From assembly GCA_028821195.1 (NCBI GenBank), contig JAPPHB010000115.1, positions 1 through 42,078 of the forward strand: a stretch of DNA of 42,078 nucleotides, read 5' to 3'. Below, one piece after another: positions 24,888 through 34,011 of this stretch. This DNA is from Gammaproteobacteria bacterium. GTDB taxonomy: Bacteria; Gemmatimonadota; Gemmatimonadetes; Longimicrobiales; Gaopeijiaceae. The notes below the pieces were generated by a model. It saw nothing but the letters and a program-made list of their open reading frames with translations. It had not been told where the DNA came from and made no database searches. Numbering within the stretch: the stretch's first letter is position 1; each line of letters opens with the position of its first letter. A program made the position numbers and the translations under genes.

Positions 24888-24906
24888 GAACGCTCCTCCC
24901 TGCCGG

Positions 24907-25944
24907 TCATGCCTCGTCCTTCCCCTCCAGCGCGGACAGGCGTTCCTCCAGCTCCTTCACCCGCTCCCTCAGCGCCGGAAGCCTGCGCATCGCCGCCATG
25001 GACTTCCAGAACTCCGCGCGCGGGCGCCCGGGGAACCCGACCACGCTGGTCCCCGCCGGGACATCCCTGATCACTCCGGTTTGCACGGCCACGCGTGCCC
25101 CGTCCCCGATTTCGAGGTGCCCGGTCGCGCCCGACTGCCCCGCCATAACCACACCCCTGCCGAGCGTCGTGGAGCCGGAGATGCCCACCTGGGCGATCAG
25201 GAGCGAGTGGTCGCCCACGTTCACGTTGTGGGCGACATGCACCAGGTTGTCGGTCTTGGTGCCCGCTCCGATCACCGTGTCCCCGATGGATCCCCGGTCG
25301 ACGCAGCAATGGGCGCCCATCTCCACGTCGTCGCCGATGATGCAGCCGCCCACCTGGCGGATCTTCTCATGTCCGCCCTCGCTCATCACGAAGCCGAAGC
25401 CGTCGGAGCCCACGACGGTCCCGGCATGCAGGACGACGCGCCGACCCAGCCGGGTTCCCGGATACAGCACGACATGCGGGTGCAGGCGCGAGTCGGCGCC
25501 GATGCGCGATCCCGCGCCCACCGATACGTGGGCGCCGATGTGCGCGCGGTCACCGATCTCGACATCCTCCTCCAGCACCGCGCAGGCATCGATGCGCACG
25601 TCCCGGCCGAGTCTGGCGCCCCTGCCCAGCACGGCCGTGGGATGAATCCCCGGAGGCGTCTCCTCCGGGGGATGGAGCCGATCCAGCAACAGGGCCAGGG
25701 CGAGGCGCGGCCGACCGGCGATCAGCAGGTTCGGCACGCGGTCGCGAACGGAAGCGGAAACGCTCTCCGACACCAGCAGGGCCTCGGCCGAGGACGAGTC
25801 CAGGTGCTTGAGGTAGCGCCGGTCGCCGAGGAAACCGAGCCTGCCACGCCCGGCCTGATCCACCGGCACAACTTTATCGAAGGTCCAGCCGGGCTGCCCC
25901 TCCAGGCGCGCGCCGGTGAGAGCGGCGGCTCCTGCAAGGTCCAT
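24907..25944 (-). CDS. lpxD: UDP-3-O-acylglucosamine N-acyltransferase LpxD
   Basis: Adds the second acyl chain in lipid A synthesis. 345 residues from the ATG at 25944, which has AGGAG 7 bases upstream; a GTG at 26004 overlapping the skp stop is a weaker choice. The N-terminal uridine-binding domain (LGFLGDRRYLKHL) precedes hexapeptide repeats with the signatures HPTAVLG, GSDGFGFV and LVHVAHNVNVGDHSLLIAQVGISGS. The catalytic His is in VAHNV. The C-terminal helix is charged and coiled-coil-like (LRERVKELEERLSALEG). Confidence 0.96.
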   Translation of the reverse strand: MDLAGAAALTGARLEGQPGWTFDKVVPVDQAGRGRLGFLGDRRYLKHLDSSSAEALLVSESVSASVRDRVPNLLIAGRPRLALALLLDRLHPPEETPPGIHPTAVLGRGARLGRDVRIDACAVLEEDVEIGDRAHIGAHVSVGAGSRIGADSRLHPHVVLYPGTRLGRRVVLHAGTVVGSDGFGFVMSEGGHEKIRQVGGCIIGDDVEMGAHCCVDRGSIGDTVIGAGTKTDNLVHVAHNVNVGDHSLLIAQVGISGSTTLGRGVVMAGQSGATGHLEIGDGARVAVQTGVIRDVPAGTSVVGFPGRPRAEFWKSMAAMRRLPALRERVKELEERLSALEGKDEA

Positions 25945-26000
25945 GGTGGTCTCCTGTCCTGCTGCTCTTGTGGCGGGCTCCGTCGTCGAGGACGGCGGGC

Positions 26001-26534
26001 TCACCGGTTGCCCGGCGGCGTATTCTGCATCAGCCGGTCGATGACCTGCTGGGTCAGGTTGAGTTCGGGATCCGCGGAGACGATCGCCTGGCCGGAAAGG
26101 TCGAAGATGATGGAGTATCCGCCCTCGGTGCGGATCTGGTCGATCGCTTCGGTGACCTGATCCATTATGGGCTGCACGAGTTCGGCCTGTCGCCTGCCGG
26201 CCTCCCCCTCCAGCTCCGCGGCGCGCTGGTTGTACTCCTCCTGCTTCGCCTGGATGCTCTGGGTCTGGGTGTCGCGGGCCTGGGGTGAAAGCGTGAGCTG
26301 CTGCTGCTCGAACTGCTGGATCATGGCCTGCAGTTCTTCCCCGATCTGATCCAGCTCCGCCCGGTAGCGGGCCATGTCGCGCTCGAACTGATCCTGTGCC
26401 TCGGTCGCTCCCGGGGCCTGCGCCAGGATCGCCTGCGAATCGATGTAGCCCAGTCTCAGCGGTCCCTGGGCGGCCGCGTCATCGGCCGGCATGAAGAAGG
26501 AACCAGCCGCGAGAACAACTGCTATTGCACGCAT
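26001..26534 (-). CDS. Skp/OmpH-type periplasmic chaperone
   Basis: 177 residues. Signal peptide of about 22 residues ending AAA-Q, with GGGGAGG upstream of the ATG. The mature start LRLGYIDSQAIL is the usual OmpH/Skp first strand. It is followed by a long charged helical pair (AQDQFERDMARYRAELDQIGEELQAMIQQFEQQ and a returning helix), then the closing strand GGYSIIFDLSGQAIVSA. Skp holds unfolded outer-membrane proteins for BamA, encoded just upstream. Its 132-base upstream gap shows no convincing promoter. Confidence 0.9.
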   Translation of the reverse strand: MRAIAVVLAAGSFFMPADDAAAQGPLRLGYIDSQAILAQAPGATEAQDQFERDMARYRAELDQIGEELQAMIQQFEQQQLTLSPQARDTQTQSIQAKQEEYNQRAAELEGEAGRRQAELVQPIMDQVTEAIDQIRTEGGYSIIFDLSGQAIVSADPELNLTQQVIDRLMQNTPPGNR

Positions 26535-26666
26535 ATTCCGAGCCTCCCCGAACGCGCGGTCATGATGGAATCGTCTCGTTTTTCCCGAAAACCAACAGCC
26601 TGAAAGGATGTCTGCGATGGCCGCGCAACCGCAAGTCCCCCGTGGTACGACGAATCGCTTCCCGGA

Positions 26667-29093
26667 TCAGAATCCCGGTCCCATCCTGAAATGGAGCTGC
26701 CATCCCGGAGTGATCTTGTCGAAACCGTATGCGTAGTCGAGGCCCAGCGGCCCGAAGGGCGTAACCAGCTGAGCCCCGACGCCCGCCCCCCGGAACAGGC
26801 GCGTGGGCGTGAACTCGGCCGCGCTCACCCAGACATTGCCGGCGTCGTAGAAGAACCCGAGCGAAAGGTTGTCGTTGAACCGGATCGCGTACTCCACGGT
26901 CATCGACAGGAACGCGTTCCCCAGCCTCTCGCCTTCCAGGATCCCCGACCCGGATCCGCGGTCGAAGAAACCGGCCGGGGTGATGGTGGTCTCGTCGTAC
27001 CCGCGCAGCCTCTCACCGAACTGAACGCCACCCATCCAGTACCGGTCGAAGGGAAAGCGTTCCGCGTTGCCGATGATCGCCCCCGCGCGGACACTGAGCC
27101 CGAGGGTGGTCCGGATCGGACGCGCACCGCTCCCGATCTGCCCCACCGGGGTGAACCAGGTTCCCTCGACCCCGTACTTCATGAAGTCGCCGTCCCCGCC
27201 CAGGATGCCTCCGTTCATCTCCGCGGACACCACCTGCCTCGATCCCTGGGTGGGGAAGAGATTGTGGTTGAGGGTCTGCCGCTGGAGGCTTACGGAGAGC
27301 GTACTCAGAATGCCGGGATCCCTGCCGAACAGGGAGCGGTCGTCGGACCTCGAGAACAGCTCGTACTTGGTGCGCGACAGCGAGTATCCCAGAAACAGTC
27401 TGGTGCGCAGAGAACCGGGCATCGGGAGCCCGAAGCGGAGAGAACCGCCCTGCAGGCGGCGCTGGCCGGTGGTGAACTGGAAGAACCGGTCGCGCGTGTA
27501 GAACGCGGATATCGTGCCGCTCACGCGCGAGCGCCTGAGCGACGGGTCTGTATACGACAGGGTGAAGTTGTTGATGTAGCGGCCGAAATCCCAGCGCACG
27601 CTTCCCGCTTTGGCCTGCCCGAAGAGGTTGGGCTGGTCGTACCCCAGGAACCCGGAAAGCCCGTAGCCCCCACCCATCGCGGTGCCGAAGTTCACGGTGC
27701 CGGTCTGCCGCTCCGCGACCCGGTACACGATGTCCACGTTGCCGCTTCCGTCGGCGGCGGGCTGGAGACTGGGGAGCTCCATCGGGGTCTCGAAGTACCC
27801 GAGGGCGGAGACCGCCTGGTAGCTCTGGATCAACCGCTCTTCGGAGTAGATGTCTCCGGGCAGCGTAAACAGCTGGTCGCGGATGACGCGCTCGTGGGTG
27901 TAGTCGTTGCCCTCCACCTCGACCCGCCGGATATACGCGGGCGGGCCTTCCTGAATGCGCCACCCCACCATGAGGGTAGGGTCGCTGTCCCCGTTCGTCT
28001 CGTCGAACTCGTAGAACGGCTCGACGCTGGCCCCCAGGTATCCGTTGTTGCGGTAGAGCGTTCCCACAGCCGTCGCGGCCGCGTCGAAGGCGCTGGCGTC
28101 GAACACGGGGTCCTGGTCATCATCGCCGCCGATCCCGAAGCTGCTGAGCAGTCCTCCCTGTTCAGGCTGATAGAACTGCTCGATCTGCTCGGTCGGGAAA
28201 CGGCTGTTCCCCTCCACCACGAAGTCGCGCACCCGGTAGCGGGGACCCTCATCGACCGAAACCTCGAGCCGCGATTTCCCCGTTTCGGGGTCGATGACCA
28301 GGGTGTCCCCCACAACCTCGAAGTCGAGATAACCCTGCGAGCGATACAACTCGGGCAGGCGGGCGAACAGATCCTCCTCGAGCGTGCTCTCCTGGTATGA
28401 GCCCTGCCGGAACCACCAGAATGCCTCCGGCTTGGTGTCGAGGGCTCCGCGAAGCTGGTCGGAGGCCAGGTTTTCGTTGCCCTCGAATTCGACTTCGGCG
28501 ATGGTGACGCGCTGGCCCTCGGTCACTTCGAGAGTCAGGCGCACGTGCCCCGGCTTGTCGGGGACCTCATCCACCCGCTCGTCGATGCGCGCGAAGGGGA
28601 TGCCGTCGTCGGCGAGTTCGTTGCGGATGAAGTCGCGCGCGACCGCGAGTTTCTGTGGCGAATAGGGCTCGCCGGTGCGGAGGTCGGCGGTGTCCCTGAC
28701 GGATCCCTGGCTCAACCGCTCCAGTCCGACGATGTCGACGACGTCCATGATGTCCTGCTCTTCGACGTCGAGCACCAGCAGCACCGGTTCGCCCTGGCCT
28801 CCCGCGGCGCTGATCGTAAAGTCCCGGTATTGGCCGGTGTTCCAGAGCGCCTTGAGGGCTGCCTGGATGTCGCGGAAGGAAATCGTGGTGCGCGGCTGCA
28901 GGGTCAGATCCGCGAGAATCTCCTCGTCGGTCAGGCGCACGTTGCCTTCCACGGTGATGGAATCGACGAAGGTGCCCGCCGCCGGATCCGCCTGCTGCGC
29001 CGTCAGGAAAGCGGGCAGGAAGCAGGCGCCGACGAGCGTCGCCGCAAACCTTCTGATGCGCACGGAAGCACGTGCGCCGGCGCGTACGTTCAC
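26667..29093 (-). CDS. bamA: Outer-membrane beta-barrel assembly protein BamA
   Basis: 808 residues. A signal peptide (FLTAQQ end) is followed by five POTRA domains (about 40-430) with repeated motifs such as VEGNVRLTDEEIL, VEFEGNENLASDQLRGAL, VEGNSRFPTEQI and VEGNDYTHERVIRDQL. The C-terminal 16-strand Omp85 barrel has the L6 signature ERLRGYDE and ends in a terminal Phe. A Gly/Asp-rich stretch (about 315-335) interrupts the region before the fourth POTRA domain. The GTG at 29093 overlaps the clpC stop as GTGA; a GTG at 29063 would give a shorter signal peptide. Confidence 0.95.
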   Translation of the reverse strand: MNVRAGARASVRIRRFAATLVGACFLPAFLTAQQADPAAGTFVDSITVEGNVRLTDEEILADLTLQPRTTISFRDIQAALKALWNTGQYRDFTISAAGGQGEPVLLVLDVEEQDIMDVVDIVGLERLSQGSVRDTADLRTGEPYSPQKLAVARDFIRNELADDGIPFARIDERVDEVPDKPGHVRLTLEVTEGQRVTIAEVEFEGNENLASDQLRGALDTKPEAFWWFRQGSYQESTLEEDLFARLPELYRSQGYLDFEVVGDTLVIDPETGKSRLEVSVDEGPRYRVRDFVVEGNSRFPTEQIEQFYQPEQGGLLSSFGIGGDDDQDPVFDASAFDAAATAVGTLYRNNGYLGASVEPFYEFDETNGDSDPTLMVGWRIQEGPPAYIRRVEVEGNDYTHERVIRDQLFTLPGDIYSEERLIQSYQAVSALGYFETPMELPSLQPAADGSGNVDIVYRVAERQTGTVNFGTAMGGGYGLSGFLGYDQPNLFGQAKAGSVRWDFGRYINNFTLSYTDPSLRRSRVSGTISAFYTRDRFFQFTTGQRRLQGGSLRFGLPMPGSLRTRLFLGYSLSRTKYELFSRSDDRSLFGRDPGILSTLSVSLQRQTLNHNLFPTQGSRQVVSAEMNGGILGGDGDFMKYGVEGTWFTPVGQIGSGARPIRTTLGLSVRAGAIIGNAERFPFDRYWMGGVQFGERLRGYDETTITPAGFFDRGSGSGILEGERLGNAFLSMTVEYAIRFNDNLSLGFFYDAGNVWVSAAEFTPTRLFRGAGVGAQLVTPFGPLGLDYAYGFDKITPGWQLHFRMGPGF

Positions 29094-31558
29094 GTCTTGG
29101 TCGCGGACGTGGCCCCCAGGGAAAGACCGTCCCCCGCCTCGTTGAGGTCGGCCTGGATCTCGTCCCCGGCACCGAATTCCGCCGTGAGGATCATCTCCGA
29201 GAGCGGATCCTCCAGGTAGCGCTGGATCGCGCGCCGGAGCGGGCGCGCGCCGAATTTCTCGCTGTAGCCCTGCTCCGCGAGGAAACCGACCGCCGCGTCG
29301 CTGAGGGTGAGGGTCAGGCTTTCCTCGTCCAGGCGCTCGTGGATCTCCTGGAGCAGGATGTGCACGATCTGCCCGATATCCTCCCGGCTCAGCGCGTGGA
29401 AGACGATCGTGTCGTCGACGCGGTTGAGGAACTCCGGGTTGAAGGTGCGATCGATCGCCGCCTGCACCTTGCCGCGCATGAGTTCGTAGCCGGAGCGGGC
29501 ATCCTCTTCGTGGAACCCCAGGGTGCCGCCCTTGGAGATGTCCCGCGCCCCGAGATTGCAGGTCATCACGATGACGGTGTTCTTGAAATCGATGGTCCTG
29601 CCGTAGTTGTCCGTGAGGTGTCCTTCATCCAGCACCTGCAGCAGGATGTTGAAGACGTCGGGGTGCGCCTTCTCGATTTCGTCCAGAAGGACCACGGAAT
29701 ACGGCCGGCGCCGCACCGCCTTGGTGAGGGCGCCGGATTCGTGGTAACCCACGTACCCCGGCGGCGCGCCGATAAGGCGCGAAACCGAGAACCGTTCCAT
29801 GTACTCGCTCATGTCCACGCGAATCAGCGCATCCCGGTCGGCGAACATGAACTCGGCCAGCGCGCGGGCCAGCTCGGTCTTCCCCACCCCGGTCGGGCCC
29901 GAGAAGATGAACGACCCGATCGGCCGGCGCGGATCCTTGAGCCCGGCGCGGCTGCGCCGGATGGCGCGCGAAATCGCCTGAATCGCGGGGTCCTGACCGA
30001 CCACCCGCTTGTGCAGTTCATCTTCCATGTTGATGAGCCGCCGGGTCTCGGCCTGCTTCATCCGGGTGACCGGGATCCCCGTCCAGCGGCTGACGATGAA
30101 GGCGACGTCGTCGACGGTCACCTCCGGCCGATGATGCCTGCGCGCTTCCTGCCACTCCTTCTGGCGCTCGCGAATGCGCCGCTGCAGCTCGCGCTCTTCG
30201 TCCCGCAGCTCCGCCGCGCGCTCGAAATCCTGATTGCGGATCGCGAGTTCCTTCTGCCCCGCCAGGCCTGCGAGCTCCTCCTTCAGTTCCTCGACCTCCG
30301 GCGACGGCACCTGGCTGGCGATACGCGCCCGCGACCCGGCTTCGTCGATGACGTCGATGGCCTTGTCGGGCAGGAAACGGTCGGTGATGTAGCGGTCGGA
30401 GAGCTTCGCCGCCGCCGCCAGCGAGTCGTCCGGCAGGTTCACCCTGTGGTGGTCCTCGTAGTGGCCGCGCAGGCCCTTGAGGATGTCCACGGTTTCGGGA
30501 AGGGTCGGCTGGTCCACGATCACGGGCTGAAAACGGCGCTCCAGCGCACCGTCCTTCTCGATGTACTTGCGATACTCGTTCAGCGTCGAAGCGCCGATGC
30601 ACTGGAGTTCTCCGCGAGCGAGCGCCGGCTTGAACATGTTGGACGCGTCGATGGCGCCCTCGGCTGCCCCGGCGCCCACCAGGGTATGCAACTCGTCGAT
30701 GAACAGGATGACGTTGCCGCCCTGGGAGATCTCGTTCATGACTGCTTTCAGGCGCTCCTCGAACTGGCCCCGATACTTGGTTCCGGCGATGACCGCGGCC
30801 ATGTCCAGCGCCAGCAGCCGATGGTCCTTGAGCGCTTCGGTGATCTCCCCGGCCGCGATGATCTGAGCCAGTCCTTCGACGATGGCCGTCTTCCCGACAC
30901 CCGGTTCGCCGATCAGCACCGGGTTGTTCTTCTTGCGCCGGCAGAGAATCTCCACGATCCGCTCGATCTCGACGCGGCGGCCGATGGTCGGATCGAGCTT
31001 GCCGCCACGGGCCAGGTTTGTGAGGTCGCGGCAGAAATGGTCGAGCGCGGGAGTCTTGGACTTCTTGTCCGGCTTGCCTCCCGCCGGCACCGCCTGTCCC
31101 CCGCCGACATCCGAACTCATCTCGGAGCCCAGCACGCGCAGGCACTCCGCGCGCGCCCTGTCCAGCCGCACGTTCATCGAGTTGAGCACCTGCGCGGCGA
31201 TGCCCTTCTCCTCCCGCAGGAGTCCGAGCAGCAGATGCTCCGTGCCGACGTAGGAGTGGTTGAGTTCGCGGGCTTCGGCCAGCGCGAACTCAAGCACCTT
31301 CTTCGCGCGCGAGGTATAGGGCAATTCACCCAGAGCGATGGTCGCCTTGCCCTTGCGAACGGCCTCTTCCACCCGTTGGTGAACCTGGCTCAGATCCGCG
31401 CCCAGGTTCATCAGCACAGTGGCGGCCACCCCCTCCCGCTCACGGATCAGGCCGAGCAGCACATGCTCGGTGCCCACATAGTCGTGTTGCAGCCTGATGG
31501 CCTCGTCCCTGGCCATCGCGAGCACCTTGCGAACCCGATCCGTGAAATTGTAGTTCAT
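29090..31558 (-). CDS. clpC: ATP-dependent protease ATPase ClpC
   Basis: A class I HSP100 unfoldase of 822 residues. Residues 1-145 are the double Clp_N domain that, in Firmicutes, binds phosphoarginine on substrates. The first AAA+ module has GEPGVGKT (217-224). The middle domain has a UVR-like motif [19 protein letters not shown] (443-461). The second AAA+ module has GPTGVGKT (554-561) and a Leu-Gly-Phe loop that probably docks ClpP. The frame is open upstream, but [13 protein letters not shown] at 31558 is the family start. It lies 23 bases after mcsB and overlaps bamA. Confidence 0.96.
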   Translation of the reverse strand: MNYNFTDRVRKVLAMARDEAIRLQHDYVGTEHVLLGLIREREGVAATVLMNLGADLSQVHQRVEEAVRKGKATIALGELPYTSRAKKVLEFALAEARELNHSYVGTEHLLLGLLREEKGIAAQVLNSMNVRLDRARAECLRVLGSEMSSDVGGGQAVPAGGKPDKKSKTPALDHFCRDLTNLARGGKLDPTIGRRVEIERIVEILCRRKKNNPVLIGEPGVGKTAIVEGLAQIIAAGEITEALKDHRLLALDMAAVIAGTKYRGQFEERLKAVMNEISQGGNVILFIDELHTLVGAGAAEGAIDASNMFKPALARGELQCIGASTLNEYRKYIEKDGALERRFQPVIVDQPTLPETVDILKGLRGHYEDHHRVNLPDDSLAAAAKLSDRYITDRFLPDKAIDVIDEAGSRARIASQVPSPEVEELKEELAGLAGQKELAIRNQDFERAAELRDEERELQRRIRERQKEWQEARRHHRPEVTVDDVAFIVSRWTGIPVTRMKQAETRRLINMEDELHKRVVGQDPAIQAISRAIRRSRAGLKDPRRPIGSFIFSGPTGVGKTELARALAEFMFADRDALIRVDMSEYMERFSVSRLIGAPPGYVGYHESGALTKAVRRRPYSVVLLDEIEKAHPDVFNILLQVLDEGHLTDNYGRTIDFKNTVIVMTCNLGARDISKGGTLGFHEEDARSGYELMRGKVQAAIDRTFNPEFLNRVDDTIVFHALSREDIGQIVHILLQEIHERLDEESLTLTLSDAAVGFLAEQGYSEKFGARPLRRAIQRYLEDPLSEMILTAEFGAGDEIQADLNEAGDGLSLGATSATKT

Positions 31559-31581
31559 CTGCCTTTTGTGCCCGCGGGTCG

Positions 31582-32718
31582 TCAGGAGTCGCGGCCGGAG
31601 CCCGAACTGCTCTCCGGAGGTTCCGTGTCCGGAATCACCACACCCTCGGTAGCCAGGATGCGGCGCACATAGGTGGCTCGGTGCGCGTCGCGCTCGCCGG
31701 GAGGAAGCTTCCGCCCTGCTGCATCCTCCAGGTGGGCGGACTGCGTGAAGATCATGATCTTGTTGAGCGAGTATACACGGAGGCCAGGGAGAAGTTTCAG
31801 CGCCGCGCCGAGGCGAACCCCCGACAGGAGGTTCATCATTTCCTCGAAAGTAAGAGATCGGGCATAGCGTAGTAACCCGTAGGCGCGCCATATCTTATCT
31901 TCTGTGACTTGATATGCGTCACGAATCAGTACGCGGCGTGCCCGCCGCTCGTATTCGATGACCTGGCGCACGATGCGGTCGAGATGGTCGACCAGGTCCT
32001 CCTCGGTCTTGCCCAGCGTGGTCTGGTTCGAAACCTGGAAGAAGTTGCCGACCACCTCGGAACCCTCTCCGTAGAGTCCGCGAAACGTCAGCCCGACCTG
32101 GCTCAACCCTTGAAGTACGCGTCCGATCTCCTTGGTGAGCACGAGCCCCGGCAGATGGATGAGAACCGAGGCCCGCAGCCCGGTGCCGACATTCGTCGGG
32201 CAACTCGTGAGATACCCGAGCTCGTGGTCGTAGGCGTAGGGGAGTTCCCGGCCCAGATCCTCGTCCAGCCCGTCCACCATGCCCCACGCCCCTTCCAGCG
32301 CGAGGCCGGAGACCAGCACCTGCAGGCGCAGGTGGTCCTCCTCGTTCACCATCACGCTCACCGGATCGCTGGCCGAGAGCACCACTGCGGCCGCACGCCG
32401 CGGAAGGTCGGAGTCCGACTTCTCGCCAAGCAGGTCCTGGGAGATGAGCCGCCGTTCCAGAAGAATGCGCCGGGTACCGCCGTCCAGTTCGGCAAGCGGA
32501 TGGACGCTCGCCTCGGCGAGCAGGTCGACCTTCTCCGCCGTTCGCCGCACGCGCGCCAGCACGGCCCGGCGATCGTTGACCCGTGACTGCGGGCCGAACG
32601 CGTACCCCTGCAGGTTGCGGGCGAGGCGGACGCGGGTGGAGAGGACGATATCCGAGTCCGGACCGCTCGCGTCGAGCCACCCGAGACCCCGATCGAAGAT
32701 CGTGGACAGGTGATCCAT
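31582..32718 (-). CDS. mcsB: Protein-arginine kinase McsB
   Basis: Phosphorylates arginines on proteins, marking them for ClpC. 378 residues. Phosphagen-kinase signatures: LSTRVRLARNL (26-36), NEEDHLRLQ (125-133), TSCPTNVGTG (171-180, Cys173) and RASVLIHLP (182-190). It also has the RDxxRA pocket (RDAHRA, 343-348) that in Bacillus binds phosphoarginine allosterically, so it is a true McsB rather than a metabolic creatine-kinase-like enzyme. A short acidic/Ser-rich tail follows. It lies 7 bases after mcsA. No ctsR is present. Confidence 0.95.
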   Translation of the reverse strand: MDHLSTIFDRGLGWLDASGPDSDIVLSTRVRLARNLQGYAFGPQSRVNDRRAVLARVRRTAEKVDLLAEASVHPLAELDGGTRRILLERRLISQDLLGEKSDSDLPRRAAAVVLSASDPVSVMVNEEDHLRLQVLVSGLALEGAWGMVDGLDEDLGRELPYAYDHELGYLTSCPTNVGTGLRASVLIHLPGLVLTKEIGRVLQGLSQVGLTFRGLYGEGSEVVGNFFQVSNQTTLGKTEEDLVDHLDRIVRQVIEYERRARRVLIRDAYQVTEDKIWRAYGLLRYARSLTFEEMMNLLSGVRLGAALKLLPGLRVYSLNKIMIFTQSAHLEDAAGRKLPPGERDAHRATYVRRILATEGVVIPDTEPPESSSGSGRDS

Positions 32719-32725
32719 CGGTTCC

Positions 32726-33244
32726 CTACCGGGTCACCGGCTCGAGGGAACGAATCTGGTCTCTCAACTGCGCCGCCCGCTCGAAATCCTCCGTGCTGAT
32801 GGCGTAGCGGAGTTTTCGGCGCAGGCCCTGAAGGCGCTGCTCGCGCTCGGAGACGGTGGGATCCGGAGGCAGATACACCTTGCCCACGTGCTGCACGCCC
32901 CCGTGAATGCGCCTCAGCAGATTCTTCAGGTAGAAGTCGAACGTGGTGTAGCAGTGTGGACACCCCAGGCGTCCGTTCTCCCGGAACCCCGCGAACGAAA
33001 GGCTGCAGAAGGTACAGGTCCTGTCTTCCTCTCCGGCCTCCGCGCCCTCCTCCGGGCCGGTCATCTGCGACAGAAAGTCGGTGAGCGGAGAGTGTGCGGG
33101 CGGCGAGGGCTGATTGACCCCGCGGGAAGCGGCGCACTTCTCGCACAGGTGCAGCACGCTGGCCACGTCGTCCACGATCTGAGTCAGATGAACCACGGCC
33201 TCCGCCGCGCCGCACTCGCTGCATACCCGGGGATCTTCGCTCAC
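32726..33244 (-). CDS. mcsA: McsB activator McsA (zinc-finger/UVR protein)
   Basis: 172 residues. Four CxxC pairs (Cys8/11, 34/37, 77/80, 95/98) make two zinc-binding modules. A C-terminal UVR motif (LRRKLRYAISTEDFERAAQLRDQIRSL, about 140-167) matches those in UvrB, UvrC and ClpC. In Firmicutes McsA activates McsB and acts as adaptor to ClpC. The GTG start overlaps the lolD stop as GTGA, so it is translated with the lipoprotein transporter gene. Confidence 0.93.
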   Translation of the reverse strand: MSEDPRVCSECGAAEAVVHLTQIVDDVASVLHLCEKCAASRGVNQPSPPAHSPLTDFLSQMTGPEEGAEAGEEDRTCTFCSLSFAGFRENGRLGCPHCYTTFDFYLKNLLRRIHGGVQHVGKVYLPPDPTVSEREQRLQGLRRKLRYAISTEDFERAAQLRDQIRSLEPVTR

Positions 33245-34011
33245 GGGTTTCCGTCTCCCTCTCCCAGTATGCCGTTGTCCAGTTGCAGGACACGGTCCGC
33301 GCTCGCGGCCAGCGCGGGGTTGTGGGTTACCAGCACCATGGCAAGGTCGTGGTCGTCCTTCAGCCGGAAGAGAAGATCGTGCAGCTGCTCGCTGGTCCGG
33401 CGATCGAGGTTGCCGCTGGGTTCGTCCGCCAGAAGCACCACCGGGTCGTTGGCGAGCGCCCGGGCCACGGCGACCCGCTGCTGCTCTCCCCCCGACAGCT
33501 GCCGGGGCCTGTGCTCGAGGCGTTCAGCGAGGCCGACCGAATCGAGGAGATGGCACGCGCGATCCTCGGCGTCCGGTCGGGTCCGGCCGGCAATGAGTCG
33601 GGGCATCATCACGTTCTCGAGTGCGGTGAAGTCGCGCAGCAGGTGGTGGAACTGAAACACGAAACCCACGTGATGGTTTCGGATCCTGCAGACGGTCTCG
33701 TCGTCCAGCCCGGACAACGGCGTCCCGTCGACGAGGACTTCCCCCGATGTCGGCCGGTCGAGCGCCCCCAGCAGGTGCAGCAGCGTGCTCTTGCCCGCGC
33801 CGCTCGCGCCGGTGACCGAGACCGCCTCGCCCACGTGAACTCGCAGGTCTACCCCCCGCAGAACACGGAGTTCACTTCCGTTGCCCCCCACGAACGTGCG
33901 CACCAGCGAGCGGGCCTGGAGGGGAAGCGGGACGGGGTCGTGGACCCCGTGAGCATCCGGGGTCGCTCCATTGCCGGGCGCCGGGCCTGTGGACCGGCCC
34001 TCCTCATTCAT
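33241..34011 (-). CDS. lolD: Lipoprotein-releasing ABC transporter ATP-binding protein LolD
   Basis: 256 residues. Walker A GASGAGKST (68-76), the signature LSGGEQQRVAVARAL, Walker B VVLLADEPSGNLD and the His switch VLVTHN. The FQFHHLL Q-loop region is typical of LolD/MacB-type ATPases. With the adjoining permease it would extract lipoproteins from the inner membrane for transfer to the outer membrane. An N-terminal extension of about 30 residues is Gly/Pro-rich. It overlaps the permease gene by 8 bases. Confidence 0.93.
   Translation of the reverse strand: MNEEGRSTGPAPGNGATPDAHGVHDPVPLPLQARSLVRTFVGGNGSELRVLRGVDLRVHVGEAVSVTGASGAGKSTLLHLLGALDRPTSGEVLVDGTPLSGLDDETVCRIRNHHVGFVFQFHHLLRDFTALENVMMPRLIAGRTRPDAEDRACHLLDSVGLAERLEHRPRQLSGGEQQRVAVARALANDPVVLLADEPSGNLDRRTSEQLHDLLFRLKDDHDLAMVLVTHNPALAASADRVLQLDNGILGEGDGNP

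Noticed and set aside
26535..26666. Possible promoter in the bamA-skp gap
   Set aside because: Only weak TTG-type -35 matches with no acceptable -10 at the right distance.
29072..31672. Long open frame opposite clpC on the plus strand
   Set aside because: It is a high-GC antisense shadow of clpC with low-complexity, His/Arg/Val-rich content and no ribosome binding site or recognisable domain.
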